Shown piece after piece: positions 24,953 to 34,742 of a stretch of 64,000 nt of DNA. Source of the DNA: Candidatus Latescibacterota bacterium (GTDB taxonomy: Bacteria > Latescibacterota > UBA2968 > UBA8231); the NCBI GenBank assembly GCA_022826515.1, contig JAJDUT010000046.1, positions 12,682 through 76,681 of the forward strand, read 5' to 3'. The notes below the pieces were generated by a model, which saw only the letters and a list, made by a program, of their open reading frames with translations, searched no databases and was not told the origin of the DNA. Made by a program: the position numbers and the translations under genes. Position 1 is the first letter of the stretch, and each line of letters opens with the position of its first letter.

Positions 24953-25491
24953 TGCTCAGCCGCGACCACACCGCGCTCGTCCTCATCGACATCCAGGGCA
25001 AGCTGGCCTCGCTGATGCACGAGCGCGAGGCACTCTACCGCCAACTCCAGATTCTCGTCAAGGGCGCACAGATTCTCGGGTTGCCCATTCTATGGCTGGA
25101 GCAATACCCCAAAGGGCTTGGCCCCACTATTCCCGAGGTCGCCAGCCTACTCTCCGACCAAGAGCCACTGGCCAAGACCTGCTTCAGCGCCTACGGCCTC
25201 AGCACTTTCCAGACCCAACTGCGCCAAAGCGGCCGCCGCCAGATTCTCCTAGCCGGGATCGAAAGCCACATCTGCGTCTATCAGACTGCCCGCGATTTGC
25301 TGGACTCGGGCTACCAAGTCGAAGTCGTCGCCGACGCCGTCTCCTCGCGCACAGCCGAAAACAAGGATCTGGGGCTGCAAAAAATGGCATCCGCTGGCGC
25401 GCAAATCACCTCGGTAGAAATGTGTCTATTTGAACTGCTGAAGGAGGCGGGGACGGCGGAGTTCAAGCAAATTGCCGCCTTAGTCAAGTGA
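24952..25491 (+). CDS. Isochorismatase-like cysteine hydrolase
   Basis: This is a 179-residue hydrolase of the YcaC/isochorismatase-like superfamily. DHTALVLIDIQGKLA supplies the catalytic Asp. Lys lies in EPLAKTCFSAYG. The nucleophile Cys is in AGIESHICVYQTARDLL. Members hydrolyse amides or ureas, or remain uncharacterised. It is translationally coupled to the preceding enolase-superfamily gene, so it may act in the same pathway. Confidence 0.87.
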   Translation: MLSRDHTALVLIDIQGKLASLMHEREALYRQLQILVKGAQILGLPILWLEQYPKGLGPTIPEVASLLSDQEPLAKTCFSAYGLSTFQTQLRQSGRRQILLAGIESHICVYQTARDLLDSGYQVEVVADAVSSRTAENKDLGLQKMASAGAQITSVEMCLFELLKEAGTAEFKQIAALVK

Positions 25492-25651
25492 GCGGTGCTG
25501 TTACCTCTGAGGAACGGCATCGTTTCTACAAGGCAACAACACGACGCATACAGCACATAACCCTACCAGAGAGGAACGGGCATCTGCCAAGCATGGCCTA
25601 CCTTTTGCTTATAGGGGGGAGTGATTACATTTATCCAAAGAGGACCTCCTC

Positions 25652-26044
25652 ATGGCCGAGCAAGCGCCCAATCCCGCCCAACCCACTGAATCCACCCTCG
25701 CTCTGAGCTTCCTGCGCGAGGATATTCAGGACCTGCGTCAAGACGTGCGCCAAATACACGAGCGCATTGATCATACCAACGGACGCATCGACGACCTGCG
25801 CACCGAGATAAGCGGGCGCTTCGATCATACCAACGGACGCATCGACGACCTGCGCACCGAGATAAGTGGGCGCTTCGACCAAACCAACGGACGCATCGAC
25901 GATCTGCGCACCGAGACCAATGAACGCATCGACGACTTAGCCAAACAGCTCGATTCGCGCTACGCGCGGCTAATGGCCATGCTCATCGCCTGCACCAGCA
26001 TCCTCGTCACCACCATGGGCGCAGCCGTCGCCTTACTCAAGTAA
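25652..26044 (+). CDS. Coiled-coil membrane-anchored protein with 18-residue tandem repeats
   Basis: This is a 130-residue protein. Residues 20-37 begin a coiled coil. Residues 38-91 are three 18-residue repeats of the form R(I/F)DxTNGRIDDLRTE, encoded by 54-bp tandem repeats at 25763-25924. A partial fourth unit follows. LMAMLIACTSILVTTMGAAV near the C-terminus is one membrane helix. It shares its architecture with the protein at 15303. Such proteins are common in some phyla and have no established function. Confidence 0.7.
   Translation: MAEQAPNPAQPTESTLALSFLREDIQDLRQDVRQIHERIDHTNGRIDDLRTEISGRFDHTNGRIDDLRTEISGRFDQTNGRIDDLRTETNERIDDLAKQLDSRYARLMAMLIACTSILVTTMGAAVALLK
25763..25924 (+). repeat. 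Three 54-bp tandem repeats inside a coding region
   Basis: The units 25763-25816, 25817-25870 and 25871-25924 are near identical at DNA level, for example GACGCATCGACGACCTGCG recurs once per unit. The repeat length is a multiple of three, so unit gain or loss would change the coiled-coil length in frame. Confidence 0.85.
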
Positions 26045-26078
26045 ACCTACTAAAGCGACATCGGCGTCTATCTGCTTG

Positions 26079-26101
26079 CCCGCGACTTGACGGCGGGTTT
26101 T
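26079..26101 (+). terminator. Possible weak intrinsic terminator
   Basis: CCCGC (26079-26083) pairs with GCGGG (26093-26097), followed by TTTT. The stem is only five base pairs with a nine-base loop, so this is a weak candidate downstream of the coiled-coil gene. Confidence 0.25.
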
Positions 26102-26138
26102 AAAATGATCTTAAACTCCCCAAGTATAGGAGCCAAAG

Positions 26139-26348
26139 ATGGCTAAAATTATATCTTCTCAAGAGCAATCATCGTTTGAAGTTATCGTGGAAGCCGAAAC
26201 CCTGAGCGAGGCGATAAAAGAAGCTGCGTCATTGGCAGATGATGTGAAGACGCATGGATATGTACTTTTCCAAGCAGACGAAAACCTTTTCGGAAACAGC
26301 GATGATTCTCGGCAATGGCGTCTCAAGTGGTACGGAAAGGAACGTTAG
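26139..26348 (+). CDS. Small hypothetical protein
   Basis: This is a 69-residue protein, MAKIISSQEQSSFEVIVEAE at the N-terminus and WRLKWYGKER at the end. A clear AGGAG lies seven bases before the ATG. Composition is acidic with one predicted helix (LSEAIKEAASLADDV) between strands. I recognise no family. Lower GC than its neighbours suggests a separate origin. Confidence 0.55.
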   Translation: MAKIISSQEQSSFEVIVEAETLSEAIKEAASLADDVKTHGYVLFQADENLFGNSDDSRQWRLKWYGKER

Positions 26349-26434
26349 TGGGAGCCCCAAAAACAAGCCTTATATTTCAAACACTACCCTATTATCTTTC
26401 TCGCCCTTAGCCGTCGCCGTGCTTAAGTGACGCC

Positions 26435-27676
26435 CTAAGCTCGCTCTGGAAACCGCTCCCGGTACTCTCGATCAAATTCTTCGCCGCCGTCGTCGAGCCG
26501 CACTTGGAGGTCCATTCCCGGATAAAAGCCGGTGATTTTGCCAGCAGTGAAATCGTTGCGGTAACCGCCATCGGGAGCCCAGAGAACCCGGCCATCGGGC
26601 CAGCGCACGGTGTGGATTTGGCGCACTGCCGCTTTCGCAAAGTCTGGCTCGACGCGCAGACGCTCCACAGCATCCCGGTCCAACTCGACCCCCAAGCCCG
26701 GAGCCTCCGGTACCCGCAGATGCCCGCCCTCCACGGCAAACTCCTGCACCAAGACGTGCGAATAGATGTTGACGCAGGGAATCGCCGGCCAGCGCGCTTG
26801 CGTTAGCACCGCCCCCAAGTGCGCCGCAAAGGTCGCCGTCAGGCCGGTGCCCACCATCTGCAACCAGAACGGCATTTGCGCCCGCGCGGCCAAGTTGCCG
26901 TCGCTCAAGACGCGGCTCACCCCGCTGCCAATGACAAACCCGTCGCATACGCCCTCGCGGATCGCCGTCATGGGCGGCGGCTGACCTATGTGCATGGCGA
27001 TTGGAGATTGGATCTTGCGCCGCAGGAGCTTGTTGCCCTCCACGTCGTCCTGCGGAATCGGCGACTCGACGATGGCGAGGCAGGCGTTGTCCCGCTCTAA
27101 GCGCCCAATGAGCGGGGCGGCTTGGTCAACCCCCAACAACATGGTGTTGAAGTCGGCGTCCAGCTTAAAGTGCTGAGATGTAGCCTCAGCCACGGCCTGT
27201 AACTGCGCCGCAATATCGTACCAAGGCCGCGCCTTGACTTTCATGGTGGTAAAACCGTGCGCCTCGGCCGCGCGCGCCTCAGCCGCCCATGCTGCGGGTG
27301 GCATGCTTTGCGCCCACCAAGAAACCGGGCAGGCGTCGCGGTGCTGCGGCCCCATCAGCCGGTGGCAGGGTACGCCTAAGTGCTTGCCGGCCGCGTCGAA
27401 AAGCGCCATCTGCAAGCCAGCTCCCAGCGAGTCGTCCCACAGCACCTCGAACACATTCCGGCCGCGCACGCGAGCAAACTCCGCTTCGCGCGAGTGCCCC
27501 CACGTATATCCCTGAATCGTCTCGCCAATGCCGACAACGCCGCCCTCGGTCTCCACTTCGATCAACTCGACGATGGACCAACCCGGCCCATAGACTTCCA
27601 TGGTATCGGTGCAGCGCTCGTGGAACGGCACGTGTAGCACGGTGCGCACGACGTCTTTAACAACACAAGAACTCAT
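26435..27676 (-). CDS. Enolase-superfamily protein with an apparently replaced third metal ligand
   Basis: This is a 413-residue mandelate racemase-group protein. FTTMKVKARPW holds the KxK, HFKLDADFN the first metal Asp and LAIVESPIPQ the second acid. Where the third ligand should be (usually GE or DE), the sequence reads PIAMHIGQPPP, with His in place of Glu. The His base region is VGTGLTATFAAHLGAVL. It may use a different metal set, or be non-catalytic. It begins 18 bases after the aconitase stop on the same strand and so is probably co-transcribed. Confidence 0.8.
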   Translation of the reverse strand: MSSCVVKDVVRTVLHVPFHERCTDTMEVYGPGWSIVELIEVETEGGVVGIGETIQGYTWGHSREAEFARVRGRNVFEVLWDDSLGAGLQMALFDAAGKHLGVPCHRLMGPQHRDACPVSWWAQSMPPAAWAAEARAAEAHGFTTMKVKARPWYDIAAQLQAVAEATSQHFKLDADFNTMLLGVDQAAPLIGRLERDNACLAIVESPIPQDDVEGNKLLRRKIQSPIAMHIGQPPPMTAIREGVCDGFVIGSGVSRVLSDGNLAARAQMPFWLQMVGTGLTATFAAHLGAVLTQARWPAIPCVNIYSHVLVQEFAVEGGHLRVPEAPGLGVELDRDAVERLRVEPDFAKAAVRQIHTVRWPDGRVLWAPDGGYRNDFTAGKITGFYPGMDLQVRLDDGGEEFDREYRERFPERA

Positions 27677-27694
27677 CGCATCCTCTCGCAGGCC

Positions 27695-30370
27695 CTACTC
27701 GGCCATCCGCCTGAGTACTGCGTGTAAGATCCCCCCGTTGCGGTAGTAGTTGATCTCCACGGGGGTGTCTATCCGGCATGTCACCCCAAAGCGCTTCTCA
27801 CCCGCAGCGCTCTTGGCCACCACCTCCAACACTTGTCCCGGCTGCAGATCGTCGTCGAGACCCTCAATATCGTATGTCTCCTCGCCGGTCAGCCCCAGCG
27901 CGTGGCGATCCTCGCCGGAGGAAAATTGCAGCGGCAGAATGCCCATCCCAATCAGATTCGAGCGGTGGATGCGCTCGTAGCTCTCGGCGACTGCGGCCTT
28001 GACGCCCTGTAGGAAGGGGCCTTTGGCGGCCCAATCGCGGCTCGAACCCGATCCGTACTCCTTGCCCGCGATAATGATCGAAGGCACGCCTTCTTCTATG
28101 TAGCGCATCGCCGCTTCGTACATGGTCATCTGCTCGCCCGAAGGCAGGTGGCGCGTATAGCCTCCCTCGACGCCGGGCACCAGCTCGTTGCGGATGCGGA
28201 TATTGGCAAATGTGCCCCGCATCATCACCTCGTGGTTGCCGCGCCTAGAGCCATAGCTGTTCCAGTCCTTGCGCTCGACGCCGCGCTCGGCGAGATATTC
28301 GCCCCCCGGGCTGCCTGCGGCGATTGAACCAGCCGGCGAGATGTGGTCGGTCGTCACGCTGTCGCCTAACTTGGCCAAGACGCGGGCACCTTGGATCGGC
28401 TGGATCGGCTGGACCTGTTTGGTGAGGCCGTCGAAGAAATTCGGCTTGCGAATGTACGTGCTCTCCTCAGCCCAAGCGTAGCGCTTGCCCTCGGGCACGG
28501 GAATGGCGTTCCAAGTCTCGTTCTGGCGGAACGCATTGCCGTATTCTTCCTCGAACATCTTCGGCGTCAGCGAGCGGGCAATCGCATCGCGAATCTGGTC
28601 CTGCGAAGGCCAGATGTCGCGCAGGAACACCTCGCGGCCCGCTTGGTCGCGGCCCAGTGGCTCGCGCTCAAAGTCAATCGTCGCCCGGCCCGCGAGCGCA
28701 TAGGCCACGACTAACGGCGGCGAGGCGAGGAAATTGGCCCTCGTCACCGCGTGCACCCGGCCCTCAAAGTTGCGGTTGCCGCTGAGCACGCTACACACCA
28801 CCAAATCGTTGTCGGCCACGGCCGTGGAGATCTCTTCGGGCAGGGGACCCGAGTTGCCGATGCAGGTCGTGCAACCATAGCCGACCGTGTAGAAGCCGAG
28901 AGTCTCTAGGCTCTCGGTGAGGCCGGCCGCGTCGAGGTAGCGCGAGACGACCCGGCTGCCCGGCGCCAAGCTGGTCTTGACGTAGGCCGGAACCGAGAGG
29001 CCCCGCTCGGCCGCGTTGCGCGCCAACAGCCCCGCCCCCACCATCGCGCTCGGATTGCTGGTATTCGTGCAAGAGGTAATGGCGGCGATGAGCACTGCAC
29101 CGTGGTCCAGCTCAACCGCACCCTGCTCGCCCAAATCGGCGGCGACCTTTTTATCGAGGCCCTCCACCTCAAAGCGGTCCGTCAGCGAATCGGCGAAGGC
29201 ACTCGGCACGTCCTTGAGCGCGACCCGATCCTGCGGCCGCGTCGGACCGGCCAAGCTCGGCTCGACCGTACCCATATCCAACGCCAAGTGCTCACTGAAA
29301 ATGGGATCAGGGGCGTCCGCGTGGTAGAACATGCCCTGCGCTTCCATGTACGCGCACACCCGCTCAACCACCGCCTTCTTGCGCCCGGTGAGCGCCAAAT
29401 ACGCCAGCGACTCCTCGTCAACTGGAAAAATGCCCATCGTCGCCCCGTATTCCGGGGCCATGTTGGCGAGAGTCGCCCGGTCGGCCAAGCTCAGCTCGCT
29501 CAAGCCCGGGCCGTAAAATTCAACGAATTTTCCAACCACGCCGTGCGCGCGGAGCATCTGCACCACTGTCAGCACCAAGTCCGTCGCCGTCGTCCCGGTG
29601 GGCAAGGCACCCGTCAGTTTGACGCCGACCACTTCGGGCAAAAGCATGTAGATCGGCTGCCCCAACATCACGGCCTCGGCCTCAATGCCGCCCACGCCCC
29701 AGCCGAGGACGCCGAGCCCGTTGATCATCGTCGTGTGGCTATCCGTCCCCACCAAGCTGTCGGGATAGAACTCGCCGTCCTGCTCCTGCACCACCTGCGC
29801 CAAATATTCCAAGTTGACCTGATGCACGATGCCAGTGGCCGGCGGCACCACGCGAAAATTGTCGAACGACTCCTGACCCCAGCGCAAAAACTCGTAGCGC
29901 TCGCGGTTGCGCTCGAATTCGCGCGCGGCGTTCATGGCCAGTGCCTCGCGGATGCCGTAGTAATCGACCTGCACCGAGTGATCAATGACCAAGTCAACCG
30001 GAATCAGGGGATTGACCTTCTCCGGGGCGCCGCCCAAATCGGCCACGGCGTCGCGCATCACAGCCAAATCGACCACGGCTGGCACGCCGGTAAAATCCTG
30101 CATCACCACCCGCGCCGGCTTGAAGGGAATCTCTTCCTTGCCCGCGGTCTCAGGACTCCAGCGCGCAATGCGCTCGACGTCCTCGCGGGTAATCTCAAAC
30201 CCATCGCACTGCCTGAGCGCGGCCTCTAGCAGAATTTTGATCGAATAGGGCAGCCGACTTACTTCGGCCACGCCGTCTTGTTCTAGTTTTTGAATGCGGT
30301 ACAGGACGCCGCTACCGCCGCTGCTTTCCAGCCGGGTGCGCGCCCCGAACTCGTCGTTTCTCTCTGTCAT
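27695..30370 (-). CDS. acnA: Aconitate hydratase A
   Basis: This is an 891-residue aconitase of the AcnA/IRP1 type that interconverts citrate and isocitrate in the TCA cycle. The 4Fe-4S ligands are in [11 protein letters not shown] and [33 protein letters not shown] and [13 protein letters not shown] are hallmark blocks. The swivel domain ends with [17 protein letters not shown]. Length is normal. AAAGG lies seven bases before the ATG. It is divergent from ubiD across a 100-base gap. Confidence 0.97.
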   Translation of the reverse strand: MTERNDEFGARTRLESSGGSGVLYRIQKLEQDGVAEVSRLPYSIKILLEAALRQCDGFEITREDVERIARWSPETAGKEEIPFKPARVVMQDFTGVPAVVDLAVMRDAVADLGGAPEKVNPLIPVDLVIDHSVQVDYYGIREALAMNAAREFERNRERYEFLRWGQESFDNFRVVPPATGIVHQVNLEYLAQVVQEQDGEFYPDSLVGTDSHTTMINGLGVLGWGVGGIEAEAVMLGQPIYMLLPEVVGVKLTGALPTGTTATDLVLTVVQMLRAHGVVGKFVEFYGPGLSELSLADRATLANMAPEYGATMGIFPVDEESLAYLALTGRKKAVVERVCAYMEAQGMFYHADAPDPIFSEHLALDMGTVEPSLAGPTRPQDRVALKDVPSAFADSLTDRFEVEGLDKKVAADLGEQGAVELDHGAVLIAAITSCTNTSNPSAMVGAGLLARNAAERGLSVPAYVKTSLAPGSRVVSRYLDAAGLTESLETLGFYTVGYGCTTCIGNSGPLPEEISTAVADNDLVVCSVLSGNRNFEGRVHAVTRANFLASPPLVVAYALAGRATIDFEREPLGRDQAGREVFLRDIWPSQDQIRDAIARSLTPKMFEEEYGNAFRQNETWNAIPVPEGKRYAWAEESTYIRKPNFFDGLTKQVQPIQPIQGARVLAKLGDSVTTDHISPAGSIAAGSPGGEYLAERGVERKDWNSYGSRRGNHEVMMRGTFANIRIRNELVPGVEGGYTRHLPSGEQMTMYEAAMRYIEEGVPSIIIAGKEYGSGSSRDWAAKGPFLQGVKAAVAESYERIHRSNLIGMGILPLQFSSGEDRHALGLTGEETYDIEGLDDDLQPGQVLEVVAKSAAGEKRFGVTCRIDTPVEINYYRNGGILHAVLRRMAE

Positions 30371-30470
30371 GGAAAACCTTTCGGAGATGGAGATGTTTTA
30401 GCAATTTGACTTTAAGCCTTTTAATATATTCAAGACCAACCCTACCTTCCACCTGCTGCCCTAGGCCGCC

Positions 30471-32276
30471 ATGCACAACCTGCGCCAATTTCTCGACTGC
30501 CTGCGCCGCGAAGGCGAGCTCGTCACCGTTGACGCTCCCGTCTCTTCTGAACTCGAAATCGCCGAGATCCATCGCCGCGTCCTCGCTTCCGCTGGTCCGG
30601 CCCTGCTCTTCACTCATGTCGAAGGCGCAGACTTCCCCTGCGTCACCAATCTCTTCGGCACGGCCCGGCGCGTCAATCTGGCCTTTGGCCCTAAGCCGGA
30701 ACAGTTTATCCAGCAGTTAGTGCAACTCGCCCAAGACCTGCCCTCGCTCTCGCCGGGCAAGCTCTGGCCGCACAAAAACCTGATCCCCGCCGCGCTCAAG
30801 GTCGGGCTAAAAACCGTCGGCAAAGGCCCCGTCGGCGAGTGCGTGCAGTCGCCGCCCAATCTCGAACGTCTACCCCTGCTCAAAACTTGGCCCGAAGACG
30901 GCGGGCACTTCATAACCCTGCCGCTAGTCTATACCGAACACCCCGACACCGGCCACCACAACCTCGGCATGTACCGCATCCAGCGCCACGATTCCCAAAC
31001 CCTCGGCGTCCACTGGCAAATCCAAAAAGGCGGCGGCTTCCACTACCACGTCGCCGAGCAGCGGGACGCAGACCTGCCGCTGGTCATCTTCGTTGGTGGG
31101 CCACCGGCGCTGATCCTCGCGGCCATTGCGCCTTTGCCCGAGGACTTGCCCGAGTTGATTTTGGCCTCCCTATTGCAGGGCGAGCGCCTGCGCCGCGTGC
31201 AAGGCGCTACTCTGCCCCTGATCGCCGAAGCCGAATTCGCCATTGAGGGCGTGGTGCCGCCGCACGTGCGCGAGCCAGAAGGGCCTTTCGGCGATCACTA
31301 CGGCTACTACTCGCTGCAACACGACTACCCAGTGCTCCGTGCCAAGCACCTCTACCACCGCAAAGACGCCATCTTCCCGGCCACTGTAGTAGGCAAGCCG
31401 CCGCAGGAAGACATGTTTCTCGGCACTTACATCCAGCAGCTCATGGCACCCTTGAGTAAGCTGGTAATGCCCGCGATCAAGGCCATGTGGAGCTACGGCG
31501 AGACCGGCTATCACTCGCTAGCGGCTATCGTCGTCGAGGAGCGCTACCCGCGCGAGGCCATGAAGTTCGCCTTTCGCATCTTGGGCGAGGACGGCGGCCA
31601 GCTCAACCTCACCAAGTTCTTGGTCGTAATCGATCGCCCTTTGGACTTGGGCGACTTCCGGCAGGTTTTAGCGTATGCCTTAGCGCGGGCGCAACTCGCA
31701 ACCGACCTTTTCGTCATCGCCAATCTCGCCATGGATACCCTCGACTACACGGGACCGGCCGTAAACCAAGGCAGCAAAGGAATCCTCATCGGCGTGGGCG
31801 ATCCAGTCAACGAATTGCCCGCAGAATTCAGCGGCGACCTGCCCGGCGGTGCCCGCGCCGCCGAGGTCTATTGTCCCGGTGCCCTCGCGGTCCAAGGCCC
31901 GACGTACGCGGAAGATCCCGGCTACGCCCAACACCTCGCCGAAGACCGAGCCGTCGCAACTTGGCCGCTGATATTTTTAGTTGACGACGCCAGTGCAGCC
32001 GCCAAGAACGTCACCTTCCTTTGGAGTACCTTTACCCGCTTTGAACCGGCTGCCGACACGTATGCCGCCGCCGTCCAACTCCGTCGCCATCACCCCTGCT
32101 ATACGCCGCCAATCGTCTTGGATTGCCGCATGAAACCCGGCTACCCGGACGAGTTGATAACGGACGAAGAAACGGCACAGAAGGTCAGTCGGCGCTGGCA
32201 GGAGTATTTTCCCCAAGGCGGCGTCGAAGGCGCGGAAGACCGCCTCGGCTACACCGGATTTTCCCTGTTGGATTAA
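30471..32276 (+). CDS. UbiD-family prenylated-FMN-dependent decarboxylase
   Basis: This is a 601-residue UbiD-family protein; members reversibly decarboxylate aromatic or unsaturated acids with prenylated FMN. MHNLRQFLDCLRREGELVTV is the standard N-terminus. Visible conserved blocks are HHNLGMYRIQRHDSQTLGVH, EGPFGDHYGYYSLQHDYPVL and the Arg/Glu-rich active site between them. It is longer than E. coli UbiD. No ubiX partner lies nearby. The substrate is unknown; ubiquinone synthesis is not implied by the context. Confidence 0.87.
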   Translation: MHNLRQFLDCLRREGELVTVDAPVSSELEIAEIHRRVLASAGPALLFTHVEGADFPCVTNLFGTARRVNLAFGPKPEQFIQQLVQLAQDLPSLSPGKLWPHKNLIPAALKVGLKTVGKGPVGECVQSPPNLERLPLLKTWPEDGGHFITLPLVYTEHPDTGHHNLGMYRIQRHDSQTLGVHWQIQKGGGFHYHVAEQRDADLPLVIFVGGPPALILAAIAPLPEDLPELILASLLQGERLRRVQGATLPLIAEAEFAIEGVVPPHVREPEGPFGDHYGYYSLQHDYPVLRAKHLYHRKDAIFPATVVGKPPQEDMFLGTYIQQLMAPLSKLVMPAIKAMWSYGETGYHSLAAIVVEERYPREAMKFAFRILGEDGGQLNLTKFLVVIDRPLDLGDFRQVLAYALARAQLATDLFVIANLAMDTLDYTGPAVNQGSKGILIGVGDPVNELPAEFSGDLPGGARAAEVYCPGALAVQGPTYAEDPGYAQHLAEDRAVATWPLIFLVDDASAAAKNVTFLWSTFTRFEPAADTYAAAVQLRRHHPCYTPPIVLDCRMKPGYPDELITDEETAQKVSRRWQEYFPQGGVEGAEDRLGYTGFSLLD

Positions 32277-32296
32277 CCCTAAGCAGAGGCCGCTTC

Positions 32297-33697
32297 ATGG
32301 ATGACACCCTAGCGTTTGCCCCCATCGCCGAACTCGCCACCCTGATCCGCCGCGGCGAACTCTCCCCGCTCGAACTCACCGAACTCTACTTAGAACGCAT
32401 CGAGCAGTACAATCCAGCGCTCAACGCCTATCTCGCCGTCACAGCCGAGCGGGCGCGCGCCCAAGCCCGCGCTGCCGAAGCGCAAATCGCGTCCGGCACC
32501 TACCTCGGCCCCTTGCACGGCATTCCCCTCGCCTTTAAGGATCTCGTAGATGTCGCGGGCCTGCCCACCACCGGCGGCTCAACCCTGCTGCGCGACAACA
32601 TCGCCGCAGCCGACGCCACAATTGCCCGTCGCCTCTTTGCCGCGGGAGCCGTGCTCTTGGGCAAGACGCACCTCGTGGAATTCGCTTTCGGCGGCACTGG
32701 CGTCAACCATCACTACGGCACCCCAGTCAACCCCTGGGATCCCGAGACCCACCGTCTGCCGGGCGGGTCGTCCTCCGGCTCGGGCGTGGCCGTGGCGGCT
32801 GGACTAGCACCGGCCGCTCTCGGCTCGGACACCGGCGGCTCGGTGCGCATTCCCGCGTCCTTTTGCGGCCTCACCGGCCTCAAGCCCACCTTTGGCTTGC
32901 TTTCCAACACCGGCGTCTTGCCCCTCGACCCCACCCTCGACAGCATCGGTCCTTTGTGCCGCACGGCGCAAGACTGCGCCCTGTTGTGCCAAGCCATGGC
33001 GGACCCCCTGCCCGGTGATTCGCTTGTGGATCGCTTGGAAGGCGAGGTCGCCGGCCTCCGGCTGTGCTTCCCGCGCGAGTATTTCTGGGACGAAGTCGAT
33101 GCGGAGGTCGAAGCAGCGGTGCGCGCGTCGGCGAGCGTGTTCGCCGACCTCGGGGTCTATGTCGATGAAATATCGCTCGAAGTGCTCGACGATCTAGTCG
33201 AATGGCGCAACGGGCCTAGCACCACAGCCGTTGAAGCCTACCTCTATCACCGGCGCAACCTCGAAGCGCACCTCGATCAGTTCGATCCCATTGTCTCGGC
33301 GCGCATACTCGACGGCCGCGATATCCTCGCCGCGGACTTCCTTCAGCAACTCAGAGTACGCGACGAACTCCGCCGCAAAGCCCGCACGGCCCTCGAAAAC
33401 GTCGATTTCCTTATCACCTCGACCACCCCTTTTGCCGCCCCGATTCTCGACGAGATCGACCGCGACGACGTCTATTTCCCCATCAACGGCCTCTGCCTGC
33501 GCAACACCATTGCCGTCAATCTTCTCGACCTGTGCGCCGTCTCCTTGCCCTGCGGATTCACGCGCGATGGCTTGCCCATCGGTTTGCAGCTCATCGGCCA
33601 CCCCCGCGACGAGGCGCGACTGCTGCGCCTCGCCCGTGCCTTTGAGCAAGCCACCGACTACAATCTCCTCACGCCCGCACTAGACGCCTTCGCCTAG
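32297..33697 (+). CDS. Amidase signature family hydrolase
   Basis: This is a 466-residue amidase of the GatA-like fold. The Ser-cisSer-Lys triad is visible: Lys in PLAFKDLVDVAG, the cis-Ser in GGSSSGSGVAVAAGL and the nucleophile Ser in SDTGGSVRIPASFCGL. A GatA tRNA-amidotransferase role is unlikely because gatB/gatC are absent here. The ATG 20 bases after ubiD is preferred; the frame is open further upstream but overlaps ubiD. The substrate is not known. Confidence 0.88.
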   Translation: MDDTLAFAPIAELATLIRRGELSPLELTELYLERIEQYNPALNAYLAVTAERARAQARAAEAQIASGTYLGPLHGIPLAFKDLVDVAGLPTTGGSTLLRDNIAAADATIARRLFAAGAVLLGKTHLVEFAFGGTGVNHHYGTPVNPWDPETHRLPGGSSSGSGVAVAAGLAPAALGSDTGGSVRIPASFCGLTGLKPTFGLLSNTGVLPLDPTLDSIGPLCRTAQDCALLCQAMADPLPGDSLVDRLEGEVAGLRLCFPREYFWDEVDAEVEAAVRASASVFADLGVYVDEISLEVLDDLVEWRNGPSTTAVEAYLYHRRNLEAHLDQFDPIVSARILDGRDILAADFLQQLRVRDELRRKARTALENVDFLITSTTPFAAPILDEIDRDDVYFPINGLCLRNTIAVNLLDLCAVSLPCGFTRDGLPIGLQLIGHPRDEARLLRLARAFEQATDYNLLTPALDAFA

Positions 33698-33716
33698 CAA
33701 AATGCGACCGGGTGGC

Positions 33717-33745
33717 TTGCCAATATACGGGGTCATTTCTATATT
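33717..33745 (+). promoter_or_regulatory. Promoter of tRNA-Glu
   Basis: TTGCCA at 33717-33722 and TATATT at 33740-33745 are separated by exactly 17 bases. Transcription would start near 33752, seven bases before the tRNA 5' end. Confidence 0.65.
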
Positions 33746-33758
33746 TTTTGCTCTGCGT

Positions 33759-33833
33759 GCTCCCATCGTCTAGCGGTTAGGACCCAGGGTTTTCAACCCT
33801 GTAACCGGAGTTCGAGTCTCCGTGGGAGCACCA
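33759..33833 (+). tRNA. tRNA-Glu (anticodon TTC)
   Basis: This is a complete 75-base cloverleaf. The acceptor GCTCCCA pairs with TGGGAGC. The anticodon stem CAGGG/CCCTG encloses loop TTTTCAA, giving anticodon TTC at about 33792-33794. The T arm contains the GTTCGAGTC motif (GGAG/CTCC stem) and a genomic CCA is encoded at 33831-33833. TCGTCTAGCGGTTAGGAC is typical of the Glu tRNA D arm. It is the only tRNA in the window. Confidence 0.95.
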
Positions 33834-33869
33834 TTTTTATGTACGCTACACTACGCTGAGGAGGAACTC

Positions 33870-34739
33870 ATGTTCGACATCGGCATCTTCGCCCCCTTTG
33901 GGGCCGACCACGATCGCAACATCGCCTATTGCCGCGACGCCGGCGCTAGCCACATCGTCTTGAATACGGGCAACATCTCTTCAGACGACGCGCCCGCAGC
34001 CGACGCACTCAAGACACTAGCCGACCAATACGCCAGTGCTGAAGTTGTGCTAGCCGGGCTGACCCCGCCGCGTCTCAGCCTCGACGCCTGCGTTGACAGT
34101 GCGTCCCGCACGCGAGAAGTGGGGTACATGCGCCGCCTGATCGAAAACATGGGCCACGCGCAGATACCCTTCGTGCATTTCTACCTCAGTGCCGACGCGG
34201 CCCCCACCGATCCGGACGAGCGGCAGCAGCACTGGCAGGGTTTGGTGGGAATCTACCAAGAACTCGGCCAAATCGGCGAAGAGGTCGGCGTGCGGATCTC
34301 CACCCACACGTTCCACGTGCCCGACCGCCTGATCTGGAACAGAGAGACCTTTGGGAATCTAATGGAAGCAACTGACTCGTCAGCCCACGGCCTGACCTTC
34401 TGCCAAGGCAAGTCGCAAATGGCCGGCGACAGCCTGCCCGAGGTCATCCGCCACTTCGGCGACAAGGTCTTTATGGTCCACGTGCGCGACATCGCCACCA
34501 AGGCCCAGGGGCCTTCTACCCCGGAAATCGAGCAGCGGCTGGCGGACTTGGGCTATCTCGAAGTGCCCTTCGGCTCGGGGGAAGTCGATATGGTCGGCAC
34601 CATCCGCGCCCTCAAAGAGATCGACTACCAGGGCCAGATTTATCCCGAGCACTTCCCGTCCATCGCCGGCGACCACGCCGCGGGGCTAGCTTGGACTCTT
34701 GGCTACATCCGCGCCTTAGACCAAGCGGTCGTTGTCTAA
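33870..34739 (+). CDS. Mannonate dehydratase (UxuA)-like TIM-barrel protein
   Basis: This is a 289-residue protein of the xylose isomerase-like TIM barrel. The ending FPSIAGDHAAGLAWTLGYIR resembles the C-terminus of UxuA-type mannonate dehydratases, and GVRISTHTFHVPD, HGLTFCQGKSQMAG and MVHVRDI supply His, Cys and Asp metal ligands. It is shorter than UxuA (about 390), so the substrate is uncertain. A GGAGG lies six bases before the ATG, just after the tRNA. Confidence 0.72.
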   Translation: MFDIGIFAPFGADHDRNIAYCRDAGASHIVLNTGNISSDDAPAADALKTLADQYASAEVVLAGLTPPRLSLDACVDSASRTREVGYMRRLIENMGHAQIPFVHFYLSADAAPTDPDERQQHWQGLVGIYQELGQIGEEVGVRISTHTFHVPDRLIWNRETFGNLMEATDSSAHGLTFCQGKSQMAGDSLPEVIRHFGDKVFMVHVRDIATKAQGPSTPEIEQRLADLGYLEVPFGSGEVDMVGTIRALKEIDYQGQIYPEHFPSIAGDHAAGLAWTLGYIRALDQAVVV

Positions 34740-34742
34740 TGG

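Noticed and set aside
25763..25924. Regular repeats suggestive of CRISPR
   Set aside because: The units are contiguous with no spacers and encode an in-frame coiled coil; no cas genes are present.
29102..30229. 375-codon open frame on the plus strand opposite aconitase
   Set aside because: It is antisense to a clear acnA with all cluster motifs; the frame is open because of high GC and shows no domain.
32297..33697. GatA subunit of tRNA amidotransferase
   Set aside because: gatB and gatC are absent and a second, similar amidase lies at 59266, so a general amidase is more likely.
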